Assembly: GCF_900099805.1 (NCBI RefSeq)
Contig: NZ_FNDR01000002.1
Span: forward strand, 558,001 to 622,000
Origin: Variovorax sp. OV700
Lineage (GTDB): Bacteria; Pseudomonadota; Gammaproteobacteria; Burkholderiales; Burkholderiaceae_C
Length of the DNA stretch: 64,000 nucleotides
Reading direction: 5' to 3'
This document shows, piece by piece, positions 25,126-33,392 of this stretch. The position numbers were made by a program, and so were the translations under genes. Positions within the stretch are counted from its first letter, which is position 1; every line of letters begins with the position of its first letter. The notes below the pieces were generated by a model, which was not told where the DNA came from, searched no databases, and saw nothing but the letters and a program-made list of their open reading frames with translations.

Positions 25126-26067
25126 TCAGTGGATCTCGCCTAATGCCCGGCGCACCAACTCGTCCGCCGAGCCATCGTCCCGCAGCCCCAGCGCGCGGGC
25201 CGATGCATCGTCGAGGCGCGGATAGCGCCCGAACACCGTCTCCACGTCAGGTCGGGGCTCGAATGCTACCAACGCGCGACGGGACTCGCCGTAGCGGGCC
25301 GAGCACGTGTCGATGATGTCCCCGATCGAGAGACGCAGCACAGGCAGTGGCCAAGCCCGCCCGGGGTCAGCGTGCGAGACATCCATCACCGCCGCATGGG
25401 CCAAGTTCTCGGCGCAGCGCCGCGCCGACATCCACCACGCCGTGGCCTCGGGACCTACCGGACAGGTGAAAGGGACGCCCGCCTTCAGCGCATGCAGGAT
25501 ATCGCTCATGAACGCGGAGGTGAGCCCCGTGCTGCTCTTCGCGCGAGCGACGATGCCGGGGAGTCGGACCGATCGGCCTTCGAGAAGACGACGGCGTGTG
25601 AAATCCGCCAGCAAGATCTCGCACACCTGCTTATGGGCACCATACGTGAGCGGCGGTCGCAGCGGCATTGTCGGCGTGACAAGTTCCGGCAGGTCAGTGC
25701 CGTACACCGCGATGCTGCTCGCATACACGACGGTGGGTCTCGTGCCGGTCGCAGCCAGGGCTTCGAAAAGCGCAAGCGATGCATCGAGGTTGACCCGCCG
25801 CCCGAGCGCGTAGTCGGCCTCGGACGCACCTCCAGGGACGGCCGCAAGGTGAAAGGCCACGTCGGGCCGGAACGCCGCGATCTCCGCCATCACGGCAGGC
25901 TCCCCAAGATCGCCGCGGATGGCGCCCTCCTCTGCCGTGTCCGGCAAGCTCTGATCGGCGAGCGCCAGTGCTTCGATGCGCCGGCCGCCGAGTTCGCCGC
26001 GCTCACGCAGCAGGTCGGCGAGGTGGGCGCCGATGAAGCCGCCACCGCCGGTGATAAGGATTCGCAT
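25126..26067 (-). CDS. NAD-dependent epimerase/dehydratase, D-erythronate dehydrogenase-like
   Basis: A 313-residue extended short-chain dehydrogenase. The N-terminal glycine motif is G-G-G-G-F-I-G at residues 7-13, and the acid-loop A-L-A-D-Q follows near 40. The catalytic Tyr-Lys pair is in Y-G-A-H-K near residues 147-151. The text, including L-L-R-E-R-G-E-L and V-F-H-L-A-A-V-P-G-G-A-S-E-A-D, resembles DenD, which oxidises D-erythronate at carbon 2. It is the last gene of a minus-strand operon with FAH, cupin, Bug, aldehyde dehydrogenase, DapA-like and OCD genes. A hydroxyacid dehydrogenase role is likely; the substrate is inferred. Confidence 0.75.
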   Translation of the reverse strand: MRILITGGGGFIGAHLADLLRERGELGGRRIEALALADQSLPDTAEEGAIRGDLGEPAVMAEIAAFRPDVAFHLAAVPGGASEADYALGRRVNLDASLALFEALAATGTRPTVVYASSIAVYGTDLPELVTPTMPLRPPLTYGAHKQVCEILLADFTRRRLLEGRSVRLPGIVARAKSSTGLTSAFMSDILHALKAGVPFTCPVGPEATAWWMSARRCAENLAHAAVMDVSHADPGRAWPLPVLRLSIGDIIDTCSARYGESRRALVAFEPRPDVETVFGRYPRLDDASARALGLRDDGSADELVRRALGEIH

Positions 26068-26102
26068 CGGATTCAACCCAGTTGATGGTGCATACGTGCC
26101 GC

Positions 26103-27092
26103 TCACGCCTGCGGCGGCGTGGGCGCGCGAACGATGCGCTGGTCGATGGCGCCGAAAACCGGTCCGCCGTCCTGGCGCGCCTCCATTCGGACGCGATCGC
26201 CGAAGCGCATGAACGGCGTCTTCGGGGCCCCGTGTTCGATGGTCTCGATGGCACGGCGCTCCGCGATGCAGGCCGAGCCTTTCCGCCCGCCTGCGTTCGA
26301 GACCGTCCCGCTGCCGATGATCGTGCCCGCGGACAGGCGGCGCGTCGCGGCCGCATGCGCGATCAGCTCGTCGAAGCCGAAGTTCATCTCTGCGCCGTTC
26401 GGGTTGCCGAACCATGTGCCGTTGCATTCGATGCGGAGGTCCAGGTGCACGCGCGCATCCCGCCAATGCTCGCCGATCTCGTCCGGCGTCACCGCCACCG
26501 GCGCGAAACTGGAGGAAGGCTTCGCCTGGAAGAATCCGAAGCCGGTTTTCATCTCGCGTGGGCCGAAGGCACGCAGGCTCACGTCGTTGATCTGTACCAG
26601 CAGCACGATGCGGCTGCGCGCAAGTTGCGCCGAAGCGCCAAGCGGTACCTCGCGCACGATCACGCCGTATTCGCCTTCGAAATCGATGCCATGCGCCTCG
26701 TCCGGCAGCGGGATGTCGTCGGTAGCGCCCAGGAAGTCGTCGGAGCCGCCCTGGTAGATCAACGGGATCGTCTCCATGTCGGGGATCGGTGAGAGGTTGA
26801 ATGCCGTCTCCATCAGGCGGCCGTGGTTCAGGAAGGCCGAGCCGTCGCACCACTGCGGCGCCCTCGGCAGCGGCGCGGCAGCCTGGCGCGGATCGAACGC
26901 GGATGCGCCATCCACGTGCCCCGCATTGAGCCGTGCATAAAGTTTCTGAAGCCGCGGCTCGCATTCGGCCCAGCGTTCCAGCGCGTCGAGCAGGGTCGGC
27001 GCGATCGCCCGCGCGTCCACCGATTGCTGCAGATCGCGCGACACAACGACGAGGCGGCCGTCCTTGCCGCCCTTCAGGGATGCCAATTTCAT
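26103..27092 (-). CDS. FAH-fold hydrolase (fumarylacetoacetate hydrolase family)
   Basis: A 329-residue FAH-superfamily protein with an N-terminal extra domain of about 80 residues. Metal acids lie in I-D-F-E-G-E-Y-G-V-I near residue 135 and Q-I-N-D-V-S near 165; the C-terminal part has I-I-G-S-G-T-V-S-N. It differs from the pair at 15704-17720 and follows a cupin gene on the same strand by 36 bp, with the DenD-like gene 35 bp after it. It may cleave an acylpyruvate or dehydrate/decarboxylate a 2-oxoacid made in this operon. Exact activity unknown. Confidence 0.82.
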   Translation of the reverse strand: MKLASLKGGKDGRLVVVSRDLQQSVDARAIAPTLLDALERWAECEPRLQKLYARLNAGHVDGASAFDPRQAAAPLPRAPQWCDGSAFLNHGRLMETAFNLSPIPDMETIPLIYQGGSDDFLGATDDIPLPDEAHGIDFEGEYGVIVREVPLGASAQLARSRIVLLVQINDVSLRAFGPREMKTGFGFFQAKPSSSFAPVAVTPDEIGEHWRDARVHLDLRIECNGTWFGNPNGAEMNFGFDELIAHAAATRRLSAGTIIGSGTVSNAGGRKGSACIAERRAIETIEHGAPKTPFMRFGDRVRMEARQDGGPVFGAIDQRIVRAPTPPQA

Positions 27093-27128
27093 GCTTTTCT
27101 CAGTTCGAAGAGCATCGCAACATTCGCC

Positions 27129-27710
27129 TCAGCCCCGCCCGGCCAGCGCCTGACCGATGGCGGGATCGTACGCGCCGTCGATCAGGACGAAGAGCATCCG
27201 GCATGGCTTGCCGGAGCGGTTGGCCCAGGCATGGTTGGTGCCGCGTTGCACAACGACGCTGCCGGCACGCAGCTGCACCTCGCCCTGGTCCAGCACCAGC
27301 GTGATCTCGCCCTCCATCACGACGCCGTAGTCAACGCTTTCCGTGCGGTGCATCAGCGGATGCGGCGCGCCACGGTCGGCCGTGGAGGCCGCCATGTCCC
27401 CGATCTCGCTGAAACCTGCGCGCAGCTGGTCGGCGCTGCGGCTGAACAGCTCGTCGCTGTCCGGCGGAATGTCCACGAAGCGGAAGCGCGTTCCAAGCGC
27501 CGGCGGCGGCAGCGTCAGCGCTCCGGTGGTCGGGTCCGGGCCGTTGTCGACGCGCACCGGCGCGCCCGTGGTCGCCCAGACCTCGTGGAAGACCGTGCCC
27601 GGAATGGCCTTGATCTCTGCCACGACCGGCAGCGGTCCATCGCTGGTGATGACGGCATTGCCGAGGGCGTCGTGGCCGGTGACCACGCGATGGATGGCTG
27701 GAAGATTCAT
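27129..27710 (-). CDS. Single-domain cupin protein
   Basis: A 193-residue cupin. The metal motif is in H-R-T-E-S-V-D-Y near residue 120, with V-M-E-G-E shortly after and the last His in T-N-H-A-W near residue 165. It is a clear paralogue of the cupin at 15061-15636: both begin with R-x-V-T-G, share S-D-G-P, and end in W-A-N-R-S-G-K-P-C-R-M. The stop of the Bug gene lies 8 bp upstream. A cupin next to an FAH-fold gene in two separate clusters suggests the two proteins act together. Function beyond metal binding is not known. Confidence 0.75.
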   Translation of the reverse strand: MNLPAIHRVVTGHDALGNAVITSDGPLPVVAEIKAIPGTVFHEVWATTGAPVRVDNGPDPTTGALTLPPPALGTRFRFVDIPPDSDELFSRSADQLRAGFSEIGDMAASTADRGAPHPLMHRTESVDYGVVMEGEITLVLDQGEVQLRAGSVVVQRGTNHAWANRSGKPCRMLFVLIDGAYDPAIGQALAGRG

Positions 27711-27718
27711 GATGTTTC

Positions 27719-28687
27719 TCATTCGAATTGGAGCTTGGACTCTTTGGCGATCCCGCGATAGAGCACGAGGTCGTCGCGTATCGCGTCGGCAAAGCGGGCG
27801 GAGCTGCCGCCCTCGGGCCGCAGCCCGAGTTCTGCGAACCGCTTCTGCACCGCGGGGTCGGCCAAAGCCGCAGCGGCTGCCTTGTTCAGCTTCTCGAGTA
27901 CCGGCTGAGGGGTGGTTGCAGGCGCCAGCAAGCCCACCCAGGATTCGAGCACGAAGGACTTGACCCCGGCCTCGGTTGCCGTTGGCGTGCCAGGAAAGCG
28001 CGGATCGCGCTGCCTGCTGGTGACCGCCAGCAGCTTGACATGCCCTGCGTCGACCAGCGGCTTGGCCGACGCATCGAACGCCATGTCCAGCTGGCCACCG
28101 GCGACATCGTTCAGCGCCCCTGCCGTGGACCGGTAGGGAATGTGCACGAGAAACGTTCCGGTCAGCGACTTGAAGTACTCGCCGGCAAAATGCGCGCCGC
28201 TGCCCATGCCCGCGCTGCCGTAGCTGAGCTTGCCGGGATTCTTTTTCGCATACGCGATGAAATCGGCCAGCGTGTTCGCGGGTATGTCCTTCTTCGTGAC
28301 GATCTGCAGGCCATAGGTGGCTGCCATGCTGACCGGCGCCAGCGCCTTCGCGGGATCGAAGGAAATCTTCGGATCGACCACCGGGAGGATGCTGTAGCTC
28401 GAATTGGTGAACAACAGCGTCGTGCCGTCGCCGGGCGCCTTGATGACGGCCTCGACACCCAGCCGGCTGCCGGCGCCGGGCCTGTTGTCGATGATGATGA
28501 CCTGGCCGAGCTGGCGGCCCATGTGTTCCGCCATGATGCGCGCCACCTGGTCGGTGACGCCGCCGGCCGGAAAGGGCACGACCATCTTGGCCACGTTCGG
28601 CTGTGCACGGGCCATGCTGGTCATGGCAACCATGGCGATCGCGGCAAAAAGCAAGTAAAGCCACGCGGGGCGAAGCTGTTGCTTCAT
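27719..28687 (-). CDS. Bug/TctC-family periplasmic solute receptor
   Basis: A 322-residue receptor with a signal peptide (positive residues, then a hydrophobic run to A-R-A-Q near residue 27). Family marks are M-V-V-P-F-P-A-G-G-V, D-N-R-P-G-A-G, K-L-S-Y-G-S-A-G-M-G-S-G and T-P-T-A-T-E-A-G. The ATG at 28687 has an AGGAGA box 5-10 bp before it. It is equivalent to the Bug receptor at 5295 in the paralogous module, but the gene order differs: here it follows the aldehyde dehydrogenase and precedes the cupin. It likely feeds the pathway substrate to a TctAB membrane complex encoded elsewhere. Confidence 0.86.
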   Translation of the reverse strand: MKQQLRPAWLYLLFAAIAMVAMTSMARAQPNVAKMVVPFPAGGVTDQVARIMAEHMGRQLGQVIIIDNRPGAGSRLGVEAVIKAPGDGTTLLFTNSSYSILPVVDPKISFDPAKALAPVSMAATYGLQIVTKKDIPANTLADFIAYAKKNPGKLSYGSAGMGSGAHFAGEYFKSLTGTFLVHIPYRSTAGALNDVAGGQLDMAFDASAKPLVDAGHVKLLAVTSRQRDPRFPGTPTATEAGVKSFVLESWVGLLAPATTPQPVLEKLNKAAAAALADPAVQKRFAELGLRPEGGSSARFADAIRDDLVLYRGIAKESKLQFE

Positions 28688-28716
28688 TTTTTGTCTCCTG
28701 GTTTTTCTGGAAGGCG

Positions 28717-30192
28717 TCAACCGAAGGCGGGCGCCAGCCCGTCCCAGCAAAGGTACTTGATCTCGAGGAATTCCTCTATGCCGTGGTGCGAGCCCTCGCG
28801 GCCGAGGCCGCTCTGCTTCACGCCGCCGAAGGGGGCCACCTCGTTGGAGATCAGGCCGCAGTTGATTCCGATCATTCCCGATTCGATGGCAGAAGAGGCG
28901 CGCCAGATGCGGGCCGCGTCGCGGCTGTACAAATAGGCGGCGAGGCCGAATTCGGTGGCATTCGCAAGCTCGAAAGCTTCCTCGTCATGCTCGAAGCGGA
29001 ACAGCGGCGCAACGGGACCGAAGGTTTCCTCGCGAGCCACGGCCATCCCTGACGTCGCTCCCAAGATGATTGTCGGCTCATGGAAGCGGCCGCCCAGCGC
29101 ATGGCGCTTGCCGCCGTGCAAGACGGTGGCGCCGTTGGCAATCGCATCGGCGATGTGTTCCTCGACCTTCGCCACGGCCGCGTCGTCGATCAGCGGTCCC
29201 AGCTGCACGCCCGCTTCCAGGCCGTTTCCGACACGGAGCTTGGCCACGCGCTCCACGAGCTTGGCCGCGAAGGCGTCGTATACACCCGACTGGACCAGCA
29301 CCCGGTTGGCGCTGATGCAAGCCTGGCCGGTGTTGCGGAACTTCGCAGCGACGACACCATCCGCGGCCTCGTCAAGATCCGCGTCGTCGAAGACGATGAA
29401 CGGCGCGTTGCCGCCCAGCTCCATGGAGCACTTCTTGACCGTCCCCGCGGCCTGCGCGAGCAGCAGGCGGCCGACTTCCGTCGACCCGGTGAAGGTGATC
29501 TTGCGCACAAGGGGATGCGATGTCAGCTGATTCCCGATGTAGCGGGTGTCGTTTCCCGTCAGGACGTTGAACACCCCCGCGGGCACACCGGCGCGCCGGG
29601 CCAGTTCGGCCAGCGCCAGAGCGGTGAGCGGCGTCTGGCTCGCGGGCTTGACCACCATGCTGCAGCCGGCCGCCAGCGCCGGCCCCGCCTTGCGCGTGAT
29701 CATCGCCGCAGGGAAATTCCAGGGCGTGATGGCCGCGCAGACCCCGATCGGCTCCTTCAGCACCACGATGCGCTGGGTGTCCTTCGGTGCCGGGATCACA
29801 TCTCCGCGCACCCGCTTGGCTTCCTCGGAGAACCACTGCAAGAAGGAGGCCGCGTAGTCGATCTCCACCTTCGCCTCGGCGAGCGGCTTGCCCTCTTCCA
29901 GCGTGATCAGCGTTGCAAGATCGTCGCGGTGCTGGATCATTAGTTCGTACCAGCGGCGGAGCACTTCCGAACGGTGCTTGGCCGTGGTCTTGCGCCAGGA
30001 CAGAAAAGCCGCGTGGGCAACTTCGATCGCGTTGGCGGTCTCTGCCTCCCTGAAGCGGGGAAGCTCGGCCAGGACGGCGTTGTCGGCCGGATTGCGCAGC
30101 GTGTACGTGCCGTGCGGCGTGGCGCCGATCCACTCGCCGCCCACATGGGCAGCGGCGCGGAAGAGTTCCGGGTCCTTGAGGAGGTGGCGCAT
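28717..30192 (-). CDS. NAD(P)-dependent aldehyde dehydrogenase, succinate-semialdehyde dehydrogenase-like
   Basis: A 491-residue aldehyde dehydrogenase very close to the one at 2768-4243. Most of the text is the same, with an identical R-N-T-G-Q-A-C-I-S-A-N-R block around the catalytic Cys and M-E-L-G-G-N-A-P around the catalytic Glu. The start is M-R-H-L-L-K-D-P-E-L-F at 30192, preceded by AAGG. It lies 11 bp after the DapA-like gene and 29 bp before the Bug gene. The two copies plus their neighbours mark a duplicated pathway that ends in oxidation of a semialdehyde. Confidence 0.9.
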   Translation of the reverse strand: MRHLLKDPELFRAAAHVGGEWIGATPHGTYTLRNPADNAVLAELPRFREAETANAIEVAHAAFLSWRKTTAKHRSEVLRRWYELMIQHRDDLATLITLEEGKPLAEAKVEIDYAASFLQWFSEEAKRVRGDVIPAPKDTQRIVVLKEPIGVCAAITPWNFPAAMITRKAGPALAAGCSMVVKPASQTPLTALALAELARRAGVPAGVFNVLTGNDTRYIGNQLTSHPLVRKITFTGSTEVGRLLLAQAAGTVKKCSMELGGNAPFIVFDDADLDEAADGVVAAKFRNTGQACISANRVLVQSGVYDAFAAKLVERVAKLRVGNGLEAGVQLGPLIDDAAVAKVEEHIADAIANGATVLHGGKRHALGGRFHEPTIILGATSGMAVAREETFGPVAPLFRFEHDEEAFELANATEFGLAAYLYSRDAARIWRASSAIESGMIGINCGLISNEVAPFGGVKQSGLGREGSHHGIEEFLEIKYLCWDGLAPAFG

Positions 30193-30203
30193 GGTGCCTT
30201 CTT

Positions 30204-31223
30204 TCAGCACGGGTGGCGGCCGACCATGTAGGCGCTGTCCGGGTCCTTGGTGACCGGCAGGCCGGACGCCACCAGACCTTGGCGCAGCATCTTCATGAGG
30301 CGGTCCGGGACACGCATCGCCGGCGCACGCAGGGGCCCGCCATTGAAGCCCGCCAGCCAATCTTGGTACTTCCACATCGTGCGGTTCAACACGCCGGTTC
30401 CGCCGGCGTAGCTCTGGGCGGCGGCGCCGTTGGCGCTGCGCGCCGGATTGGCTTTCCAATACAGCTCCATTGCGGCTTCCCACTCGCCCTTGCTCGCCAG
30501 CTCGAAGGCGCGCGGGTAGTAGGTGCTCATCCATTGCGTGTTGCTGGTTCCGGAGAACTGCAGCTTCATCACGCTCATGAGCGGAATGGCATCGCCCTCG
30601 ATGGGGCAGCTGATCACCACCTCGTCGCGGAAGTGGTGGTACATCTCGCACAAGCCCGCAGGCAGCGGGAACCCCTGCTCCGATTTGATCGCCACGATGT
30701 TGGGGCAGTCCTTCAGCAGGCGGCGCACCAGCTCGACGGACATGCCGGCCGGGTGGACGCGCTCGAAGCCCCAGAGCGGAATCGGGAACAGCATCACGGC
30801 CAGGTCCGTCGCATCGCAGAACTGCTTGGTGTAGTCGTAGATCTCCTGCTCTGTCGTCGGCCAGAACTGCGGGGGATAGGACAGCAGCACGATGTCCGCG
30901 CCCGCCTTCTCCGCGAGCTTCACGGCCTGGATGTTTTCCGCGAGCGTGCCGAAAGCCGCATGGAAAAAAAGGCCCAGGCCACTGCCCACCGTGTCGCGCG
31001 CCCAGGCCGTGAACTGCGCATTCTCTTCGGGCGTGATCGCCACTTCGGCGCAAAGAAGCGTGTAGCTGTAGCCGAGTTCCTTGGCAAGCGCGATGTCGTG
31101 GCGAATGCCCTTCTCGTTCAGCTTGCTCAGGTCCGCGGAGTAGCTGGGTATGGTGACGGCGGAGCAGCCGACGAGGTGTTCGCGCGCCCAGGCGCGGGCG
31201 TCTTTGCGTTGATAGTTGGGCAT
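30204..31223 (-). CDS. Divergent DapA-family protein (paralogue of 6289-7308)
   Basis: A 339-residue DapA-superfamily protein, the same length as the copy at 6289-7308 and highly similar throughout. The Schiff-base Lys is in I-V-A-I-K-S-E-Q-G. Again the G-T-T-G-E loop is replaced by L-L-C-A-E-V and the catalytic Tyr position is Phe (M-L-F-P-I-P). Conservation of these losses in both copies says the changes are functional, not decay. It sits between OCD (19 bp upstream) and aldehyde dehydrogenase genes. A lyase or dehydratase acting on a 2-oxoacid derived from an amino or imino acid is plausible but unproven. Confidence 0.75.
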   Translation of the reverse strand: MPNYQRKDARAWAREHLVGCSAVTIPSYSADLSKLNEKGIRHDIALAKELGYSYTLLCAEVAITPEENAQFTAWARDTVGSGLGLFFHAAFGTLAENIQAVKLAEKAGADIVLLSYPPQFWPTTEQEIYDYTKQFCDATDLAVMLFPIPLWGFERVHPAGMSVELVRRLLKDCPNIVAIKSEQGFPLPAGLCEMYHHFRDEVVISCPIEGDAIPLMSVMKLQFSGTSNTQWMSTYYPRAFELASKGEWEAAMELYWKANPARSANGAAAQSYAGGTGVLNRTMWKYQDWLAGFNGGPLRAPAMRVPDRLMKMLRQGLVASGLPVTKDPDSAYMVGRHPC

Positions 31224-31242
31224 GGTTTTCCTTGGGTATGAA

Positions 31243-32316
31243 TTACTTGGCGACCGGCACAATGCTGTGGGCGAGCTCGGTACCGACTCCCATGGCGCGC
31301 GCGCGCGCCAGCAGCATCTCGGCGGTGATGACGTCCTGCAGCGCGGAGCCGACGGACTTGTAGAGAACGATGTCGTCCGGCTTTCGCGTGGCCTTGCGAC
31401 CCACCAGATCGGCCAGCGAGACCAGCTTGGCGGCGAACTGCACGCCCGCGCGGGTCGCTGCCAGCATGTCGCCGGTGTCGTGGGCGACTTCTTCGGGCAT
31501 GTCGGCAACGATCAGGGACGCACGGGCGATGGCCTGCTCATCGACCTCGCGCTGCTCGGGCAGCGTAGAGCCGATCGACACCACGGTCATGCCGGGCGCC
31601 AGCCATTCGCCGCGGATCACGGGTGACTCGTCGCGGCTGCGCGCGGCGCAGAGCACGACGTCCGCGCCATCGATCGCTTCGGACGCCGACGCAGCAGCTT
31701 CGATGTGAAGGCCGTACTCCTCGTGAATGGTCGAAGCAAATCTCTGCCGGTTCACGGGCGTCGGGCTGAAGACACGAACGCGTGCGACATCTCGAACGGC
31801 GGCCAGGGCCACGAGGAGTCCCTTCGCTTCGAATCCCGACCCGATGACCGCGACCTTCAGCGGCTTGCAAGGTGCCGCAGCATCAACCGCGACCGCGGCG
31901 GTGACGGCGGTGCGGATGCCCGTGATGCGGTTGCCGTCGATGAGAGCGGCCAGGCCCATTGTTTCCTGGTCGAAGAGCGAGATGAGATAGCTGGCACGAC
32001 GGGCCTTCATGCTGGCGGAGATCAATTTGCAGCCCATGTGCCTGCCGCTTGGCGACACGGCCGTGAGCCCGCGCAGCCAGGTGCCGTCGCCGCGAGCCAT
32101 GGAGCGCGGCGGCACCATGGACGCGGCAATGGTGCTGGCGTATGCAGCGCGCAAGGCATCGAAGGCGGCACGCCAGTCCGTCAGCCGAGCAACGTCTGCA
32201 TCCGTGAGAAATAGGGTCGGCGGCACCTGGATGGTGTCTGCAAATAGGGGGGTGCCCAAAGCGATGTCTCCTGTAATGGACACGATCGTAGGCAACCGCC
32301 CTCCTCCTGACGACAC
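31243..32316 (-). CDS. Ornithine cyclodeaminase / mu-crystallin family protein (paralogue)
   Basis: A 357-residue OCD-family protein, paralogous to the one at 4255-5298. It has G-C-K-L-I, D-G-N-R-I-T-G-I-R-T-A-V-T, V-I-G-S-G-F-E-A, V-S-I-G-S-T-L-P and Y-K-S-V-G-S-A-L-Q-D. The N-terminus is uncertain: the first ATG is at 32316, but a TTG at 32259 has an AGGAG box 8 bp before it and would give 338 residues, nearer the paralogue's domain start. It is first in the minus-strand operon after the LysR gene. Likely an NAD(P)-linked imino- or amino-acid enzyme. Confidence 0.83.
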   Translation of the reverse strand: MSSGGGRLPTIVSITGDIALGTPLFADTIQVPPTLFLTDADVARLTDWRAAFDALRAAYASTIAASMVPPRSMARGDGTWLRGLTAVSPSGRHMGCKLISASMKARRASYLISLFDQETMGLAALIDGNRITGIRTAVTAAVAVDAAAPCKPLKVAVIGSGFEAKGLLVALAAVRDVARVRVFSPTPVNRQRFASTIHEEYGLHIEAAASASEAIDGADVVLCAARSRDESPVIRGEWLAPGMTVVSIGSTLPEQREVDEQAIARASLIVADMPEEVAHDTGDMLAATRAGVQFAAKLVSLADLVGRKATRKPDDIVLYKSVGSALQDVITAEMLLARARAMGVGTELAHSIVPVAK

Positions 32317-32336
32317 GGCAGCGATGAAAGCAGCTT

Positions 32337-32349
32337 TCCCGATTCGGGA
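32337..32349. promoter_or_regulatory. 13-bp palindrome before the second module
   Basis: TCCCGA-T-TCGGGA is a perfect palindrome in the gap between the LysR and OCD genes. If the OCD protein starts at the TTG (32259), the palindrome is about 80 bp upstream of the start, a normal operator distance. It is short enough to occur by chance. Confidence 0.3.
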
Positions 32350-32356
32350 TATCTGG

Positions 32357-33286
32357 TTAGCTCTGTCGTGCCGACTTGAGCATGGCTGGCGCCATGGACT
32401 TCAGCAGGCGCATGACTTCCCAGGTTGCCTTGGTATGCGCACGGTGTTGGGTGACCCCGAGCACGACCGCGCGCGACAGCGCGGGACGGACGATGCGAAC
32501 AGCCGCGAGCCGGCGCGCCTCGTTGGCCGTCAGCGTGCCGGCCGTGATCGCGTATCCGCCGCCACTGGCCGTGATCTCGTGCTGCAGCCGGATCGAGTCG
32601 GCCTCCAGCACCTGCGTGAGCGTCAGGCCCTTCTGCCGCGCGAGTTTCCCGAGGCGTGCGCGCAGCGGGTGCGGCTCGCTCGGCAGCACCAACGGCAAGC
32701 CCGCGACGTCATCGAAGTCGATCGTCTTTCGTCCGGCCAGCGGGTCCTTGGCCGGCACCACCAGATAGAGCGGCAGACGCGTGAGCACCGTCTCTTCCGG
32801 CGCGGCAGTGTCTTCTTCCCGCAGCAGCAAGGCAAGGTCGAGACGGCCCTGGGTCAGCCACTCCTCCAGTTGAGCGCTCGATCCTTCGGTGAGATGCAAT
32901 CTGACCTGAGGCCAGGACTTGCGGACGGCCGAGAACAAGGGGCCGGCCAGTACGGCCACCGTGGACGGCAGCAGGCCGAAGCGCACGTCGCCCACCGGCG
33001 TTCCGCTGTTCGTGCGCATGTCATCGGCCAGTTGCTCCGCATCGCGAATCAACGCCATCACCCGCGGGTAGACCTGCTGCCCGAATTCAGTCAGAACGAC
33101 GCCGCGGCCCGTCCGGCGGAACAGGCGCGTCCCGGACTCCTGCTCCAAGCGCGTGATGTGCCGGCTCACCACCGACTGCTGCATGTCGAGCGCAAGCGCC
33201 GCGCCCGAGACGCTGCCAGCGTCCGCCACTTTCACGAACAGTTGCCATTTGGGGTCGAGGATGTTCTGCACGCCGGCATTGTGCAT
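32357..33286 (-). CDS. LysR-family transcriptional regulator
   Basis: A 309-residue LysR protein with its helix-turn-helix at about residues 13-70 (V-A-D-A-G-S-V-S-G-A-A, M-Q-Q-S-V-V-S-R-H). A substrate-binding domain starts near residue 95 with V-G-D-V-R-F-G-L-L-P-S-T. It is paralogous to the LysR at 7445-8368, sharing F-R-R-T-G-R-G-V-V-L-T-E and the P-S-E/T-P-H-P-L-R block. Both sit upstream of a DapA/OCD/ALDH/Bug module on the same strand, so regulator and enzymes duplicated as one unit. It presumably controls 25126-32316. Confidence 0.88.
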   Translation of the reverse strand: MHNAGVQNILDPKWQLFVKVADAGSVSGAALALDMQQSVVSRHITRLEQESGTRLFRRTGRGVVLTEFGQQVYPRVMALIRDAEQLADDMRTNSGTPVGDVRFGLLPSTVAVLAGPLFSAVRKSWPQVRLHLTEGSSAQLEEWLTQGRLDLALLLREEDTAAPEETVLTRLPLYLVVPAKDPLAGRKTIDFDDVAGLPLVLPSEPHPLRARLGKLARQKGLTLTQVLEADSIRLQHEITASGGGYAITAGTLTANEARRLAAVRIVRPALSRAVVLGVTQHRAHTKATWEVMRLLKSMAPAMLKSARQS

Positions 33287-33392
33287 GGGCCGCTATGTGC
33301 GGCGCATCAAGCCGGACAATGCAGACCCGCATCACTGCAGGGCGCCCGACACCAATTAATTCCGTTCGCTGGAACTTTTCCGTATGTCAAAC

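Noticed and set aside
27129..28664. Long minus-strand frame fusing text to the cupin gene
   Set aside because: The upstream part is the Bug gene in another frame. The cupin starts at 27710 with family-like N-terminal text.
28717..31053. 778-codon frame suggesting a fused DapA/aldehyde dehydrogenase
   Set aside because: The N-terminal half is an out-of-frame reading of the DapA-like gene. The two genes are separate with an 11-bp gap.
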